Shown here piece by piece: positions 27,496-35,904 of a stretch of 51,276 bases of DNA. The notes beneath the pieces were generated by a model. The model saw only the letters and a list, made by a program, of their open reading frames with translations. It ran no database searches and was not told the DNA's origin. Positions within the stretch are counted from its first letter, which is position 1, and every line of letters begins with the position of its first letter. The position numbers were made by a program, and so were the translations under genes. This stretch comes from Pseudoflavonifractor intestinihominis (lineage in GTDB: Bacteria; Bacillota; Clostridia; Oscillospirales; Oscillospiraceae), in assembly GCF_040096055.1 (NCBI RefSeq), contig NZ_JBBMFK010000029.1:1-51276 (forward strand). The letters are read 5' to 3'.

Positions 27496-28626
27496 TCAGT
27501 CGATGTGGACGCCCACGCCGTTGACCTCCACGCCCTCGTCAGCCCGGATGAGGATGTACTTCTTCCCGTCGATGATGCGGGTCTCCAGCAGGTCCCCCCG
27601 GCCGGGCGCCACCTTGATGATCACATCGGGGGTGCGCACCTCCATCTGGCGGGTGTCCACCAGGTTGCGGGGGCTGAGCTGGGTGTCGCCGCCGAACTCG
27701 CTGTCGTACTTGGCGTCAAAGGCCTCCACGTGGGAGTCGGCCACGCCGCAGGACCGGAGCACGCTCTTCACCGTGCCCTTGGACACCACCAGGGGCTCCT
27801 CCTCGTGGCTGGCCTTGTGCTCCTCGATGAGGTCGCACAGCTGCTCCTGCACGGCCTGGACCACATCGAAGCGGCAGTCCTCGGCCAGGGCCTCCCCCAG
27901 GATGGACTGGAAGGTCTCCTTCTGGGCGGCGGCGGGCATGGGGATCTCGCTGTGGAACACGGCATCCACAAAGTCCTTGTGGTTCTCCTTGACGTCCTTG
28001 TTGTAGTAGAGGGCGTTGTAGAGGTTGGTGCTGCGGTCGTCAAAGGCGGGGAACAGGAACCCCAGCTCGGGGGCGGACACCAGCCAGTCGGCCGCCCGGT
28101 TGTGGAACTCGTTCTCCCGGACATAGTAGCTCAGGGCGGGCTTGGTCTGCTTCACCGGGCAGACGCTGCACAGCACATAGGAGTAGACCTGGTCGGAGCC
28201 GTCCTCCACCGTCTCGCCGTCCTTGGCCCGGTAGGGCACGTCGTAGGCGTCGTGGGCCAGGAGGATCAGGTAGTTGCCCTCTATGGTCAGTGCGCCGATG
28301 ACCTTCTGGAAGAAGGCCTGCACCGCCTCCTCGTCCTTCAGGCCCGAGTCCCGCAGGGCCATGAGCAGCTTGTGCTCCTCCCCTTCCGCCACCTGGCGGG
28401 TGGCAAATTCGATGTCCATCAGGTTCTTCCCCAGGGTGCCCGACAGGGTGCGCTTGAGGATGCCTAGGAATTTCTCGCTCTCCTCCTGGCTCATCAGGGC
28501 CAGGGATTGGTTGAACTGGGCCACGATCTCTCCCAGCTCGTTGACATAGCAGCCCCGCACATGGGTGATGCTGGTCTTATCGGGGCGAAAACGGCGGCGG
28601 ATCTCCGCAATTTCTTTTTCGTTCAT
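27496..28626 (-). CDS. DUF4317 family protein
   Basis: 376-residue protein recognised as DUF4317 by its opening (MNEKEIAEIRRRFRPDKTSI) followed by RGCYVNELGEIVAQFNQSL, and by the overall length. It has no signal peptide or membrane segment, and the function is unknown; the family is common in gut Clostridia. The start ATG 28626 has GGAGAA five bases upstream. It is a single-gene unit with its own promoter, convergent with the gal operon. The end of the protein (PDVIIKVAPGRGDLLETRII) looks like a small beta domain. Confidence 0.9.
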   Translation of the reverse strand: MNEKEIAEIRRRFRPDKTSITHVRGCYVNELGEIVAQFNQSLALMSQEESEKFLGILKRTLSGTLGKNLMDIEFATRQVAEGEEHKLLMALRDSGLKDEEAVQAFFQKVIGALTIEGNYLILLAHDAYDVPYRAKDGETVEDGSDQVYSYVLCSVCPVKQTKPALSYYVRENEFHNRAADWLVSAPELGFLFPAFDDRSTNLYNALYYNKDVKENHKDFVDAVFHSEIPMPAAAQKETFQSILGEALAEDCRFDVVQAVQEQLCDLIEEHKASHEEEPLVVSKGTVKSVLRSCGVADSHVEAFDAKYDSEFGGDTQLSPRNLVDTRQMEVRTPDVIIKVAPGRGDLLETRIIDGKKYILIRADEGVEVNGVGVHID

Positions 28627-28706
28627 GGTGTTCTCCACTTCCAGTCTGGATTTCAGGCCGCGGCAGGGGCCGCGCCGATAAACCGCCGGGCGGTTCAGCA
28701 GACAGT

Positions 28707-28735
28707 ATTGTAAACGAATTTTCCGCCGGGCGCAA
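28707..28735 (-). promoter_or_regulatory. Promoter of the DUF4317 gene
   Basis: Minus-strand -35 TTGCGC (28730-28735), 17-bp spacer, -10 TACAAT (28707-28712). Confidence 0.6.
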
Positions 28736-28823
28736 CGTGGATTTTGCCCAAAGCCCCCTCCCCCCCCTGGGCCAAAATGCAAAACTCAACCGATGGTTTG
28801 GTGCTTTTCTCCCGCTTATCCCC

Positions 28824-28829
28824 TATAAT
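28824..28829 (+). promoter_or_regulatory. -10 element of the XRE regulator gene
   Basis: TATAAT 30 bp before the start at 28859; the matching -35 is weak. Confidence 0.5.
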
Positions 28830-28858
28830 ATAGCTGCCGGCATACAGGAGGTGCAGCG

Positions 28859-29752
28859 ATGGACAACATGAAAACCGGGCAGTTGATCAGGCAACTGCGC
28901 AAGGAGAAGGACATGACCCAGAGGGAGCTGGCGGACAAGCTCCATATCACGGACCGGGCCGTGTCCAAGTGGGAGCGGGGTCTGTGCGCGCCGGAGATCT
29001 CCCTGCTGGAGCCCCTGGCGGAGGCGCTGGGCTGCTCCGTGCTGGACCTGATGGCCGGAGAGCGGACGGTCCGGGCGGAGGGCAGTCAGGAGGAGGCCCG
29101 CACCAGGGACGTGCTCCACTACTCCATCCAGCAGGTGCGCCGCCGGGTCAGGCTCACCCGCCGCCGGTGGCTGCTGGCCGCTGCGGCCGTGGCCCTGGTG
29201 CTGCTGCTGGGCGGGACTGCCCTGTGGCGCAGCGGGGTGCTCTTCGTGGTGGCCAGAAGCACCTCTCCCGACGGGAGCGAGGCGGTCACGGTGTACAGCA
29301 AGGACCTGGTCTCCGGCGGCTTTGGGCTGACGGATGCCACGTCTCTCATCGTCCGCCACGACAGCGGCGGCGAGACACGCATCACCTACGGGGACCACGC
29401 CTTTCAGGGGCTCTGGTGGGCGCCGGACAGCTCCAAATACGTCCTGGCCCTGGACTACGGCGGCAAGACCTATCTGGCCCTGGCCTGGCTGGAGTACAGC
29501 TCGGAGCGCAACCTGCCCGCCTATCTGGCCTCGGCCATGGCGCAGAACAGCCACCTGAACCAGTACGGCTGGACGGAGGAGGACGGCCAGCCGGACATCG
29601 ACTTTCAGTTCCTCCAATGGGGGCTGGACAGCCAGTCCATGCTGATCTACTACGCCTTCACCGGCGGGGACGGTCAGCGGCACGACGGCTATTTCTGGTA
29701 CAACTGCGTGGACGGCAGCATCCGGGCCGTACTGGAGCTGACCAGCCAATAG
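28859..29752 (+). CDS. XRE-family regulator with membrane anchor and extracytoplasmic domain
   Basis: 297 residues in three parts. An XRE helix-turn-helix (about 6-62: QLIRQLRKEKDMTQRELADKL, with DRAVSKWERG) comes first. A basic linker and one membrane helix (about 100-122) follow. The outer domain of some 170 residues (about 125-297) contains repeated beta-strand patterns such as STSPDGSEAVTVYS and WWAPDSSKYVLALDY. The design is that of a one-component membrane sensor that binds DNA from the membrane. The start follows AGGAGGTG with five bases. The target is unknown; both neighbours have their own promoters. Confidence 0.85.
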   Translation: MDNMKTGQLIRQLRKEKDMTQRELADKLHITDRAVSKWERGLCAPEISLLEPLAEALGCSVLDLMAGERTVRAEGSQEEARTRDVLHYSIQQVRRRVRLTRRRWLLAAAAVALVLLLGGTALWRSGVLFVVARSTSPDGSEAVTVYSKDLVSGGFGLTDATSLIVRHDSGGETRITYGDHAFQGLWWAPDSSKYVLALDYGGKTYLALAWLEYSSERNLPAYLASAMAQNSHLNQYGWTEEDGQPDIDFQFLQWGLDSQSMLIYYAFTGGDGQRHDGYFWYNCVDGSIRAVLELTSQ

Positions 29753-29766
29753 GAGCTTATGGACGA

Positions 29767-29799
29767 AAAACGCCGCCCGGCTGATGGGCGGCGTTTTCC
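29767..29799. terminator. Bidirectional terminator between XRE and TetR genes
   Basis: A 12-bp stem (29767-29778 with 29786-29797) with A/T ends, shared by the two convergent genes. Confidence 0.8.
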
Positions 29800-29815
29800 T
29801 GTGCCGGGACAGACG

Positions 29816-30442
29816 CTACTGCTCCTTCCCGCCCTCCCCGGTCAAAATGCCGTGATAAAAGAAGTCATAGAAAAAGTAGAGCTTCCGGTCCACGTACTCC
29901 TGCTGGTTCAATCCGTGCTTCATGCAATAGGCCATCAGGTTATAGCCGGTGGTGGCGTACATATAGGCGATCAGATCGATGTCCACGTCCTCCCGCAGTC
30001 TGCCCGCCGCCCGCTCCCGCTCCAAAACGGCCCGGTAATAGGTCTCATTGCCGGAGGACAGACGGAACATGATGTCGTGGATCACCTCCATGGGGAATTT
30101 GTTGCAGGCGATCAGGAACCGGTTCTCCAGGTCCGTGCAATAGTCCGGCTGCTCCAGGGAAAACGGAGGAAAATAGCTGCTCTCATGGTCCCCCAGGCGC
30201 TCCAGCTGGTCCATGTGGTAGGCCAGATACCGCTGCTGGATGACGTCCACCAGATAGAGCATCAGGCTGTCTTTGGAGTCGAAGTAGCGGTAAAATGTGG
30301 CGGGATTGATCCCCATATTGGTGCACAGCAGCCGTGCTGTCACCTGCTCGTAGGGGTAGGTGGCATAGAGCTCCATGGCGGTATTGAGCAAGTCCTGCTG
30401 CTTCTCCGCAGGCAGGCGGCGAAAGGCTGGTTTTGGGTTCAT
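29816..30442 (-). CDS. TetR/AcrR family transcriptional regulator
   Basis: 208-residue regulator. TetR helix-turn-helix in the first 60 residues (YEQVTARLLCTNMGINPATFYRYFDSKDSLMLYLVD spans about 33-68) and an all-helical ligand domain after it. It is divergent from the peptide-utilisation operon across a 242-bp gap with a palindrome and direct repeats, so that operon is the likely target. ATG 30442 (MNPKPAF) is preferred; an upstream in-frame ATG at 30454 has its AAAAGG too close. Confidence 0.9.
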   Translation of the reverse strand: MNPKPAFRRLPAEKQQDLLNTAMELYATYPYEQVTARLLCTNMGINPATFYRYFDSKDSLMLYLVDVIQQRYLAYHMDQLERLGDHESSYFPPFSLEQPDYCTDLENRFLIACNKFPMEVIHDIMFRLSSGNETYYRAVLERERAAGRLREDVDIDLIAYMYATTGYNLMAYCMKHGLNQQEYVDRKLYFFYDFFYHGILTGEGGKEQ

Positions 30443-30481
30443 AGGAATGATCATCCTTTTTTCAATGATAGACACAGGCGG

Positions 30482-30487
30482 ATTATA
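30482..30487 (-). promoter_or_regulatory. -10 element of the TetR-type gene
   Basis: Minus-strand TATAAT 40 bp before the TetR-type start; the -35 (GTGCAA, 30505-30510) is weak. Confidence 0.5.
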
Positions 30488-30537
30488 ACACAATGGAAAA
30501 AATTTTGCACCACATTTTGTCGAATCTGCTCTTGCGT

Positions 30538-30553
30538 TGTAAACGTGTTTACA
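30538..30553. promoter_or_regulatory. Palindrome, probable TetR-type operator
   Basis: TGTAAAC-GT-GTTTACA: perfect 7-bp arms around two bases, between the divergent TetR gene and the peptide operon. Size and symmetry suit a TetR dimer. Confidence 0.5.
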
Positions 30554-30609
30554 TCAAAATAGAACCATTCAATCAACCAAGGGGTTTTTATACCCTATCA
30601 CTTTTGCAC

Positions 30610-30647
30610 GCTAATACACCTAAGTGCTAATACACCTAAGTGCTAAC
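30610..30647 (+). repeat. Tandem 16-bp direct repeats upstream of the peptide operon
   Basis: GCTAATACACCTAAGT occurs twice back to back (30610-30625 and 30626-30641), followed by the first six bases of a third copy with a changed end (GCTAAC). It lies 38-75 bp before the first gene of the operon, so it may be a binding array for an activator, or overlap a weak promoter whose -35 could be TTGCAC at 30604-30609. Confidence 0.7.
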
Positions 30648-30684
30648 GCGAGACAGTAAATTACAGTAAAGGAAGGGGAACACT

Positions 30685-31845
30685 ATGCTGATCAAAAATG
30701 GCCGCATCCACGATGGCCTTGGCAACGTGGCTCACCAGGATCTGCGCATGGAGGACGGGATGATCCGCTCCATCGGCGCCGACCTTGCGCCGCTGCCCGG
30801 AGAAGAGGTGTTTGACGCCGCCGGTATGGAGGTCATGCCCGGTTTTGTGCAGCCCATCTCCATCTGGGGCGTGAACGGGTCCATGACGGAGATCCGCCCG
30901 TCCTCCAACGACAACGATGAGCGCAGCAACCCCATCATGCCGGAACTGGACGGCTTCTACGCCTTCAACGGCCGGGCCGCCACCTACCAGCAGCTGGGCG
31001 CCTTCGGTCTGACCTGCTGCGGCGTGGGCCCCACGGACAACAACCTGTTCGGCGGCACCATCGCCATGTTCTGTGTGGACGGCGTCAACCCCTACCGGAT
31101 GTGCCTGAAGCGGAGCTGCGGCATGATGGCCTCCGTCACCTCCAGCCTGAAGCGCACCTACGGCGCCCGTCCCCAGGCGCCCCAGACCCGCATGTGGATC
31201 TTCGCCAACTTCGACCTCCAGCTGCGCAAGGCCGCCGAGTACAAGGAGGAGGCGGACAAGCCCAAGGACGACAAGCTGCTGGCCCTCAAGCAGGTGGTGG
31301 ACGGCGAGCTGCCCCTGTTCGTGTCCTGCGACAGCGCCAACTCCGCCCGGCAGGTGTGGGACATCCTCCAGAACTACCCCAAGGTGAAGCTGGTGCTACT
31401 CAACGGCTTCGGCCTCACCGGTGAGGAGGACTGGATCGTGGAGCACAAGATCCCCGTCATCGTCCGGGTGGCCTCCAACCCCCTGGACAAGGACGCCATG
31501 ACCCTGGACTGGAACGGCATCGCCAAGCTGTGGAAGCAGGGCGTGCCCGTGGCCTTCAGCGGCACCTATACCAACAGCCTGGGCGCCCGGGAGGACATGA
31601 TCTGGAACGGCATCGAGATGATGAAGGTCCTCCACGACAGCGCCGCCGTGCTGCCCATGCTCACCAGCGTCCCCGCCAAGCTCATGGGGGTGGACGATAT
31701 CACCGGCTCCCTCCGGGAGGGCCTGCGGGCGGATGTGGTCATCTGGAGCGCCAATCCGCTGGAGAGCTACCAGGCCCATATCGTGCGCACCTATCAGGCC
31801 GGCCAGGTCATCTATCAGGAAGGGGATGCAATGAAATGTATGTAA
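30685..31845 (+). CDS. Amidohydrolase-like protein lacking all metal ligands (probable pseudoenzyme)
   Basis: 386 residues with the amidohydrolase layout: N-terminal beta-sandwich (MLIKNGRIHDGLGNVAHQDL), barrel, and C-terminal strand with GLRADVVIWSANP. The site that should read DAHSH after PGFV reads QPISI, so both His of HxH are Ile (58, 60). Compared with the next gene, the two later barrel histidines become Ser (PLFVSCDS) and Asn (LLNGFG), and the Asp of MTDGP is replaced in AFSGTYTN. No zinc site can form in the usual way. The frame is intact and full length, so it is not a decayed gene. First gene of the operon; its start follows GGAAGGGG. Confidence 0.85.
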   Translation: MLIKNGRIHDGLGNVAHQDLRMEDGMIRSIGADLAPLPGEEVFDAAGMEVMPGFVQPISIWGVNGSMTEIRPSSNDNDERSNPIMPELDGFYAFNGRAATYQQLGAFGLTCCGVGPTDNNLFGGTIAMFCVDGVNPYRMCLKRSCGMMASVTSSLKRTYGARPQAPQTRMWIFANFDLQLRKAAEYKEEADKPKDDKLLALKQVVDGELPLFVSCDSANSARQVWDILQNYPKVKLVLLNGFGLTGEEDWIVEHKIPVIVRVASNPLDKDAMTLDWNGIAKLWKQGVPVAFSGTYTNSLGAREDMIWNGIEMMKVLHDSAAVLPMLTSVPAKLMGVDDITGSLREGLRADVVIWSANPLESYQAHIVRTYQAGQVIYQEGDAMKCM

Positions 31846-32993
31846 TCCAGAACGGTACCCTCTATACCATGGACGGGCAGGGCGTAATCCAGGCGGACCT
31901 GCGGGTGGACAACGGCAAGATCACCGAGATCGGGCCCAACCTGTCCACCGAAGGGGCCCAGGTCATCGACGCCGCCGGCAAGTGCGTCACCCCCGGCTTT
32001 GTGGACGCCCACAGCCACGTGGGCGGCATCATGGGGAGCGGCCCCAATCAGGAGGACCTCAACGAGATCACCAACCCCCTCACCCCCGAGCTGGACGCCT
32101 ACTACGGCATCAACCCCCGGGACGAGATCTTTGACACGGTCATCCGTCAGGGCATCACCACCTCCTGCGTGGCGCCCGGCTCGGCCAACGTGGTGTGCGG
32201 CTGGGTGGTGGCCTACAAGTCCGCCGGCAAGGACCGGCTGGTGCGCCGCCCCGTGGCCATGAAGGCGGCCATGGGCATCAACCCCAAGGGCTGCTACTCC
32301 CCCAGGAACCAGGCCCCCATGACCCGTATGGCCATCGCCAACATCATGCGCACCTACCTGCGCAATGTGAAGGAGTACATGCAGAAGAAGGCCGACGCCG
32401 GGGACGACCCCGCCAAGCTGCCCCCCTACGACCTGGGCCTGGAGCACGGCATCCCCGTGCTGGAGAAGAAGATCCCCCTGAAGGTCCACAGCTACATGCA
32501 CGACATGATGACCCTGCTGGAGATCGCCAAGGAGTTCGACATCCTGGTGACCGTGGACCACGCCCAGGGCGCCAGCGACTTTCTGGAGGAGCTCAACGAC
32601 CCCCACATCCACGGCGTCATCTTCGGGCCCACCTGCGAGCCCCTGTTCCCCGGCGAGGGCGGCAAGCTGGACTATGAGTGCTGCAAGGGCCTGGACGACG
32701 AGGGCGTGAGCGTGGCCGTCATGACCGACGGCCCTGTCACCACCGTGAACATGCTGCTCTTTGAGATGGGCGAGTGCGTCCGCCGGGGCATGGACCCGGT
32801 CCGGGCCCTGGCCATGGTCACCAGCAACGCCGCCAAGATCGTGGGCGTGTCGGACCGGGTGGGCTCCCTCACCGTGGGCAAGGACGCGGACATCCTGATC
32901 TGGAGCAAGATGCCCACCGTGGCCACCGACGCCATTCTGGAGCAGGTCATCATCGACGGCGAAACGGTCTACCGGGAGGGCAGCGCATCATGA
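31836..32993 (+). CDS. Metal-dependent amidohydrolase (imidazolonepropionase-like, COG1228)
   Basis: 385-residue cytoplasmic hydrolase with the full ligand set: HxH at His59/His61 (VDAHSHVGG), His218 (KVHSYM), His242 (VDHAQG) and Asp298 (MTDGP). The beta-sandwich ends (YVIQNGTLYTMDGQG and GKDADILIWSK) are typical. It hydrolyses an amide or ring C-N bond; the operon context points to a peptide, a cyclic dipeptide or an N-blocked dipeptide, which is inference. ATG 31836 overlaps the end of its metal-less paralogue by ten bases, with AGGAAGGGG upstream, so the two are translated together and may form a heteromer. Confidence 0.9.
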   Translation: MYVIQNGTLYTMDGQGVIQADLRVDNGKITEIGPNLSTEGAQVIDAAGKCVTPGFVDAHSHVGGIMGSGPNQEDLNEITNPLTPELDAYYGINPRDEIFDTVIRQGITTSCVAPGSANVVCGWVVAYKSAGKDRLVRRPVAMKAAMGINPKGCYSPRNQAPMTRMAIANIMRTYLRNVKEYMQKKADAGDDPAKLPPYDLGLEHGIPVLEKKIPLKVHSYMHDMMTLLEIAKEFDILVTVDHAQGASDFLEELNDPHIHGVIFGPTCEPLFPGEGGKLDYECCKGLDDEGVSVAVMTDGPVTTVNMLLFEMGECVRRGMDPVRALAMVTSNAAKIVGVSDRVGSLTVGKDADILIWSKMPTVATDAILEQVIIDGETVYREGSAS

Positions 32994-34960
32994 AGTATCA
33001 ATATCCCGCCCGCCCCACCGTGGACCGTGTGGAGGACTGGTTCGGCACCCGGCTGCCCGACCCCTACGCCTGGCTGCGCAACGCCAAGGACCCCCAGGTG
33101 CTGGACTTTGTGGCCCGGGAAAACGCCTTTACCGACGCCTATTTCTCCTCCCGTCCCCTCAATGAGAAAATAGAACAGCTCAAGGCGGACAAGCTGCCTG
33201 TGCTGCCCCGGGAGCTGATCCCCTGGCGGAACGGCTTCCTGTCCTCCGTGGTGGAGGACGGCGACTACAAGGTCCGGGTGTTCAACGAAAAGCTGGAGGA
33301 CGTGGGCGGCCTGCCCCAGGTCCACGCGCTGGACGGCCTGCAGGTCTTCAGCGCCTCCCCCTGCCCCGCCAACGAGAGCATCATGGCCCTGATGGTGCAG
33401 CACCCCGGCGCGGCCCGGCCCAGCGTGGCCCTGTGCGACATGGACAGCCGCATCCTCCTCCACGAGGTCCACGGCGTGTTCAGCCTGTGCTGGTCCAAGG
33501 GCGACGGCTGCCTGTACTACTCCTCCACCAAGGCCAACTCCGAGACCCAGGAGAGCCACTCGGTGTTCTACCGCTACGACCCGGCCGCCGGAGCGGAGAC
33601 CGTGGTCTACGAGGACGACAGCTACGCCATCTTCGGCCAGGTCTACCCCTCGGAGGACGGCGCCTATGTGATGGCCGCGGTGTGCCAGGACTACGCCCTG
33701 GCCCGCTGGGTGGCCATCCGCACCGCCGACGGCGCCGCCGCCGTGCTCACCGACAAGCCGGTGGAGTGGAAGTACCTGGACTCCCTGGACGGCGCCCACT
33801 ACTTTATTACGGTGTCCGAGGCCGAACGGGGCGCGGTGATCCGGGTGTCCGGCTCCGGCCAGACCCAGGTGGTGCTGCCCGAGAGCCAGCGGATCCTGGA
33901 CGACGGTTTTTCCCTCAACGGGGAGCTGTACATCCTGGCCTGCCAGGACGTGAGCAGCCGCCTGCTGTCCCTGAAGACCGGCCAGGAGGTGCCGCTGCCC
34001 AGCCCCTTCGGCGCCCTGTCCCTGGCGGGCCGGGCCAAGGACGGCGTGTTCCTCCGGTTCGAGTCCTTCCTCATCCCCCCCAGCATCCTGCGCTTTGACG
34101 GCTCGGCCCTGACCACCGCGGTGGCCGGCTCCCGGGCGGAGTACCCCGACCAGGTGGTGGAGCAGCACTTCGCCCCCTCCACCGGGGACGGCACCCCCAT
34201 CCCCTACTACATCGTGCGCAAGCGGGACGCCCGCCCCGACGGCTGCGCGCCGGTGCTCATGTACGCCTACGGCGGCTACAACATCTCCATGCCCCCCAGT
34301 TACCAGGAGATGGTCACCCAGGTGATCGTACCCAAGTGGGTGGAAAACGGCGGCATCTATGTCCACTGCAACCTGCGGGGCGGCAACGAGTACGGCCCCA
34401 AGTGGCACGAGGCCGGCATGGCCATGAACAAGCGCCACTGCTATGAGGACTTCATCGGCATTGCCGAGCAGATCATCCGGGACGGCTGGACCCGTGCCGG
34501 GAAGATCGGCATCGCCGGCTGCTCCAACGGCGGCCTGCTCATGTCCGCCCTGGTGACCATGCGGCCCGACCTGTGGGGCTGCGTCATCGACTCGGTACCC
34601 CACACGGATATGATCCACTTTGCCGAGGACGACCGGGGCCCCATGTACATCACGGAGTACGGCAATCCCAGGGAGAGCAAGGAGATGTTCCAGTACCTGC
34701 TGAGCTACTCCCCCTACCACAACGTGCGTAAGACGGACTATCCCCCCACCTATATCCAGACCGGGGAGCTGGACAACAACGTTCCGCCTTACCACGGCAA
34801 GAAATTCGCCGCCAGGATGCAGGCGGAAAACCAGAGCGAGAACCCCATCCTGCTGCGTGTACTGGCGGAAGGCAGTCATGACCGGGGTAAGGGCGAGGTG
34901 TTCTGGAGAACCATCGCCGAAATGCAGCTGTTCCTGGAAGAGCACCTGAAGGAGTCCTGA
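32990..34960 (+). CDS. Prolyl oligopeptidase family serine peptidase (S9)
   Basis: 656-residue cytoplasmic peptidase that cuts short peptides, classically after proline. The N-terminus (YPARPTVDRVEDWFGTRLPDPYAWL, residues about 5-29) is the S9A start. A seven-bladed propeller follows, then the hydrolase domain with GCSNGG (Ser512), Asp595 in GELDNNVPP and His630 in EGSHDRGKG. No signal peptide. The start overlaps the amidohydrolase stop by four bases (ATGA). Placed before a Dpp/Opp importer, it would cut imported oligopeptides and pass dipeptides to the amidohydrolase(s). Confidence 0.94.
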   Translation: MKYQYPARPTVDRVEDWFGTRLPDPYAWLRNAKDPQVLDFVARENAFTDAYFSSRPLNEKIEQLKADKLPVLPRELIPWRNGFLSSVVEDGDYKVRVFNEKLEDVGGLPQVHALDGLQVFSASPCPANESIMALMVQHPGAARPSVALCDMDSRILLHEVHGVFSLCWSKGDGCLYYSSTKANSETQESHSVFYRYDPAAGAETVVYEDDSYAIFGQVYPSEDGAYVMAAVCQDYALARWVAIRTADGAAAVLTDKPVEWKYLDSLDGAHYFITVSEAERGAVIRVSGSGQTQVVLPESQRILDDGFSLNGELYILACQDVSSRLLSLKTGQEVPLPSPFGALSLAGRAKDGVFLRFESFLIPPSILRFDGSALTTAVAGSRAEYPDQVVEQHFAPSTGDGTPIPYYIVRKRDARPDGCAPVLMYAYGGYNISMPPSYQEMVTQVIVPKWVENGGIYVHCNLRGGNEYGPKWHEAGMAMNKRHCYEDFIGIAEQIIRDGWTRAGKIGIAGCSNGGLLMSALVTMRPDLWGCVIDSVPHTDMIHFAEDDRGPMYITEYGNPRESKEMFQYLLSYSPYHNVRKTDYPPTYIQTGELDNNVPPYHGKKFAARMQAENQSENPILLRVLAEGSHDRGKGEVFWRTIAEMQLFLEEHLKES

Positions 34961-34963
34961 TCC

Positions 34964-35890
34964 ATGCTGAAATTTGCCGTGAAGCGGATCCTCTTCATGA
35001 TCCCTTCCATCATCATCATTACGCTGGTGACCTTTGTCATCATGTCCTTCTCCGCCGGCAGCCCGGGCAGCGTGGCCCTGGGCATCACCGCCAGCCCGGA
35101 GGATATTGCGGCCTACAACCACGAGGTGGGCTACGACCGGCCCGTGCTGGTGCGGTACGGCGAGTACATGCTCAACATCCTCCACGGGGACTTCGGCGAG
35201 CGCTACTCCGACGGCGTGTCCGTGACCCAGGTGCTGATGCCCAAGTTCCCCACCACCCTGAAGCTGGCCCTGCTGGCCGTCTTCTTCGCCGCCCTGATCG
35301 GCATCCCGCTGGGCGTGCTGGCGGCGGTGAAAAAGGGCACCATCGCGGACACCGGCACCACCGTCATATCCCTGGTCCTGGCGTCCATCCCCGGCTTCTG
35401 GCTGGGCCTGCTGCTCATGCTGCTGTTCTCCTATCAGCTGGGCTGGCTGCCCACCTTCGGCCTGGGCTCCTGGAAGAACTACGTCATGCCCGTGGCCACC
35501 CTGGCCATCCCCTCCTCCGCCTACGTGGCCAGAATGGTGCGTATGACCATGCTGGAGGCCCTGAGCTCGGACTATGTCCGCACCGCCCGGGCCAAGGGCG
35601 CGGGGCCGGCCCGCATCGTGTTCATCCACGTGCTGCGCAACGCCATGCTGCCGGTCATCACCCAGCTGGGTATGAGCTTTGCCGGCCTGCTGGGCGGCGC
35701 GGTCATCGCCGAGCAGATCTTCGGCCTGCCCGGCTTCGGCAGCGCCATCCTGGAGGCCATCAACAAGAAAGAGACTATGGTCGTGCTGGGCGCCACTGTG
35801 TTCCTCTCCCTGCTCTACATGCTCATCATGCTGGCCATGGACCTGATCAACGCACTGCTCAATCCCAAGATCCGGGATAATATGGGCTGA
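34964..35890 (+). CDS. dppB: ABC peptide transporter permease, DppB/OppB type
   Basis: 308-residue inner permease with six membrane segments. The N-terminal KRILFMIPSIIIITLVTFVI and the EAA loop (ALSSDYVRTARAKGAGPARIVFIHVLRNA, about 203-231) that docks the ATPase are both typical. It begins three bases after the peptidase stop. It pairs with DppC to form the membrane channel. Confidence 0.95.
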   Translation: MLKFAVKRILFMIPSIIIITLVTFVIMSFSAGSPGSVALGITASPEDIAAYNHEVGYDRPVLVRYGEYMLNILHGDFGERYSDGVSVTQVLMPKFPTTLKLALLAVFFAALIGIPLGVLAAVKKGTIADTGTTVISLVLASIPGFWLGLLLMLLFSYQLGWLPTFGLGSWKNYVMPVATLAIPSSAYVARMVRMTMLEALSSDYVRTARAKGAGPARIVFIHVLRNAMLPVITQLGMSFAGLLGGAVIAEQIFGLPGFGSAILEAINKKETMVVLGATVFLSLLYMLIMLAMDLINALLNPKIRDNMG

Positions 35891-35904
35891 GGAGGACCGC
35901 AGAC

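Noticed and set aside
30610..30647. Direct repeats considered as a CRISPR remnant
   Set aside because: Units abut without spacers and no cas gene is present; a regulatory array fits better.
32969..35629. An 886-codon minus-strand frame opposite the peptidase and dppB
   Set aside because: Antisense shadow of two well-supported genes.
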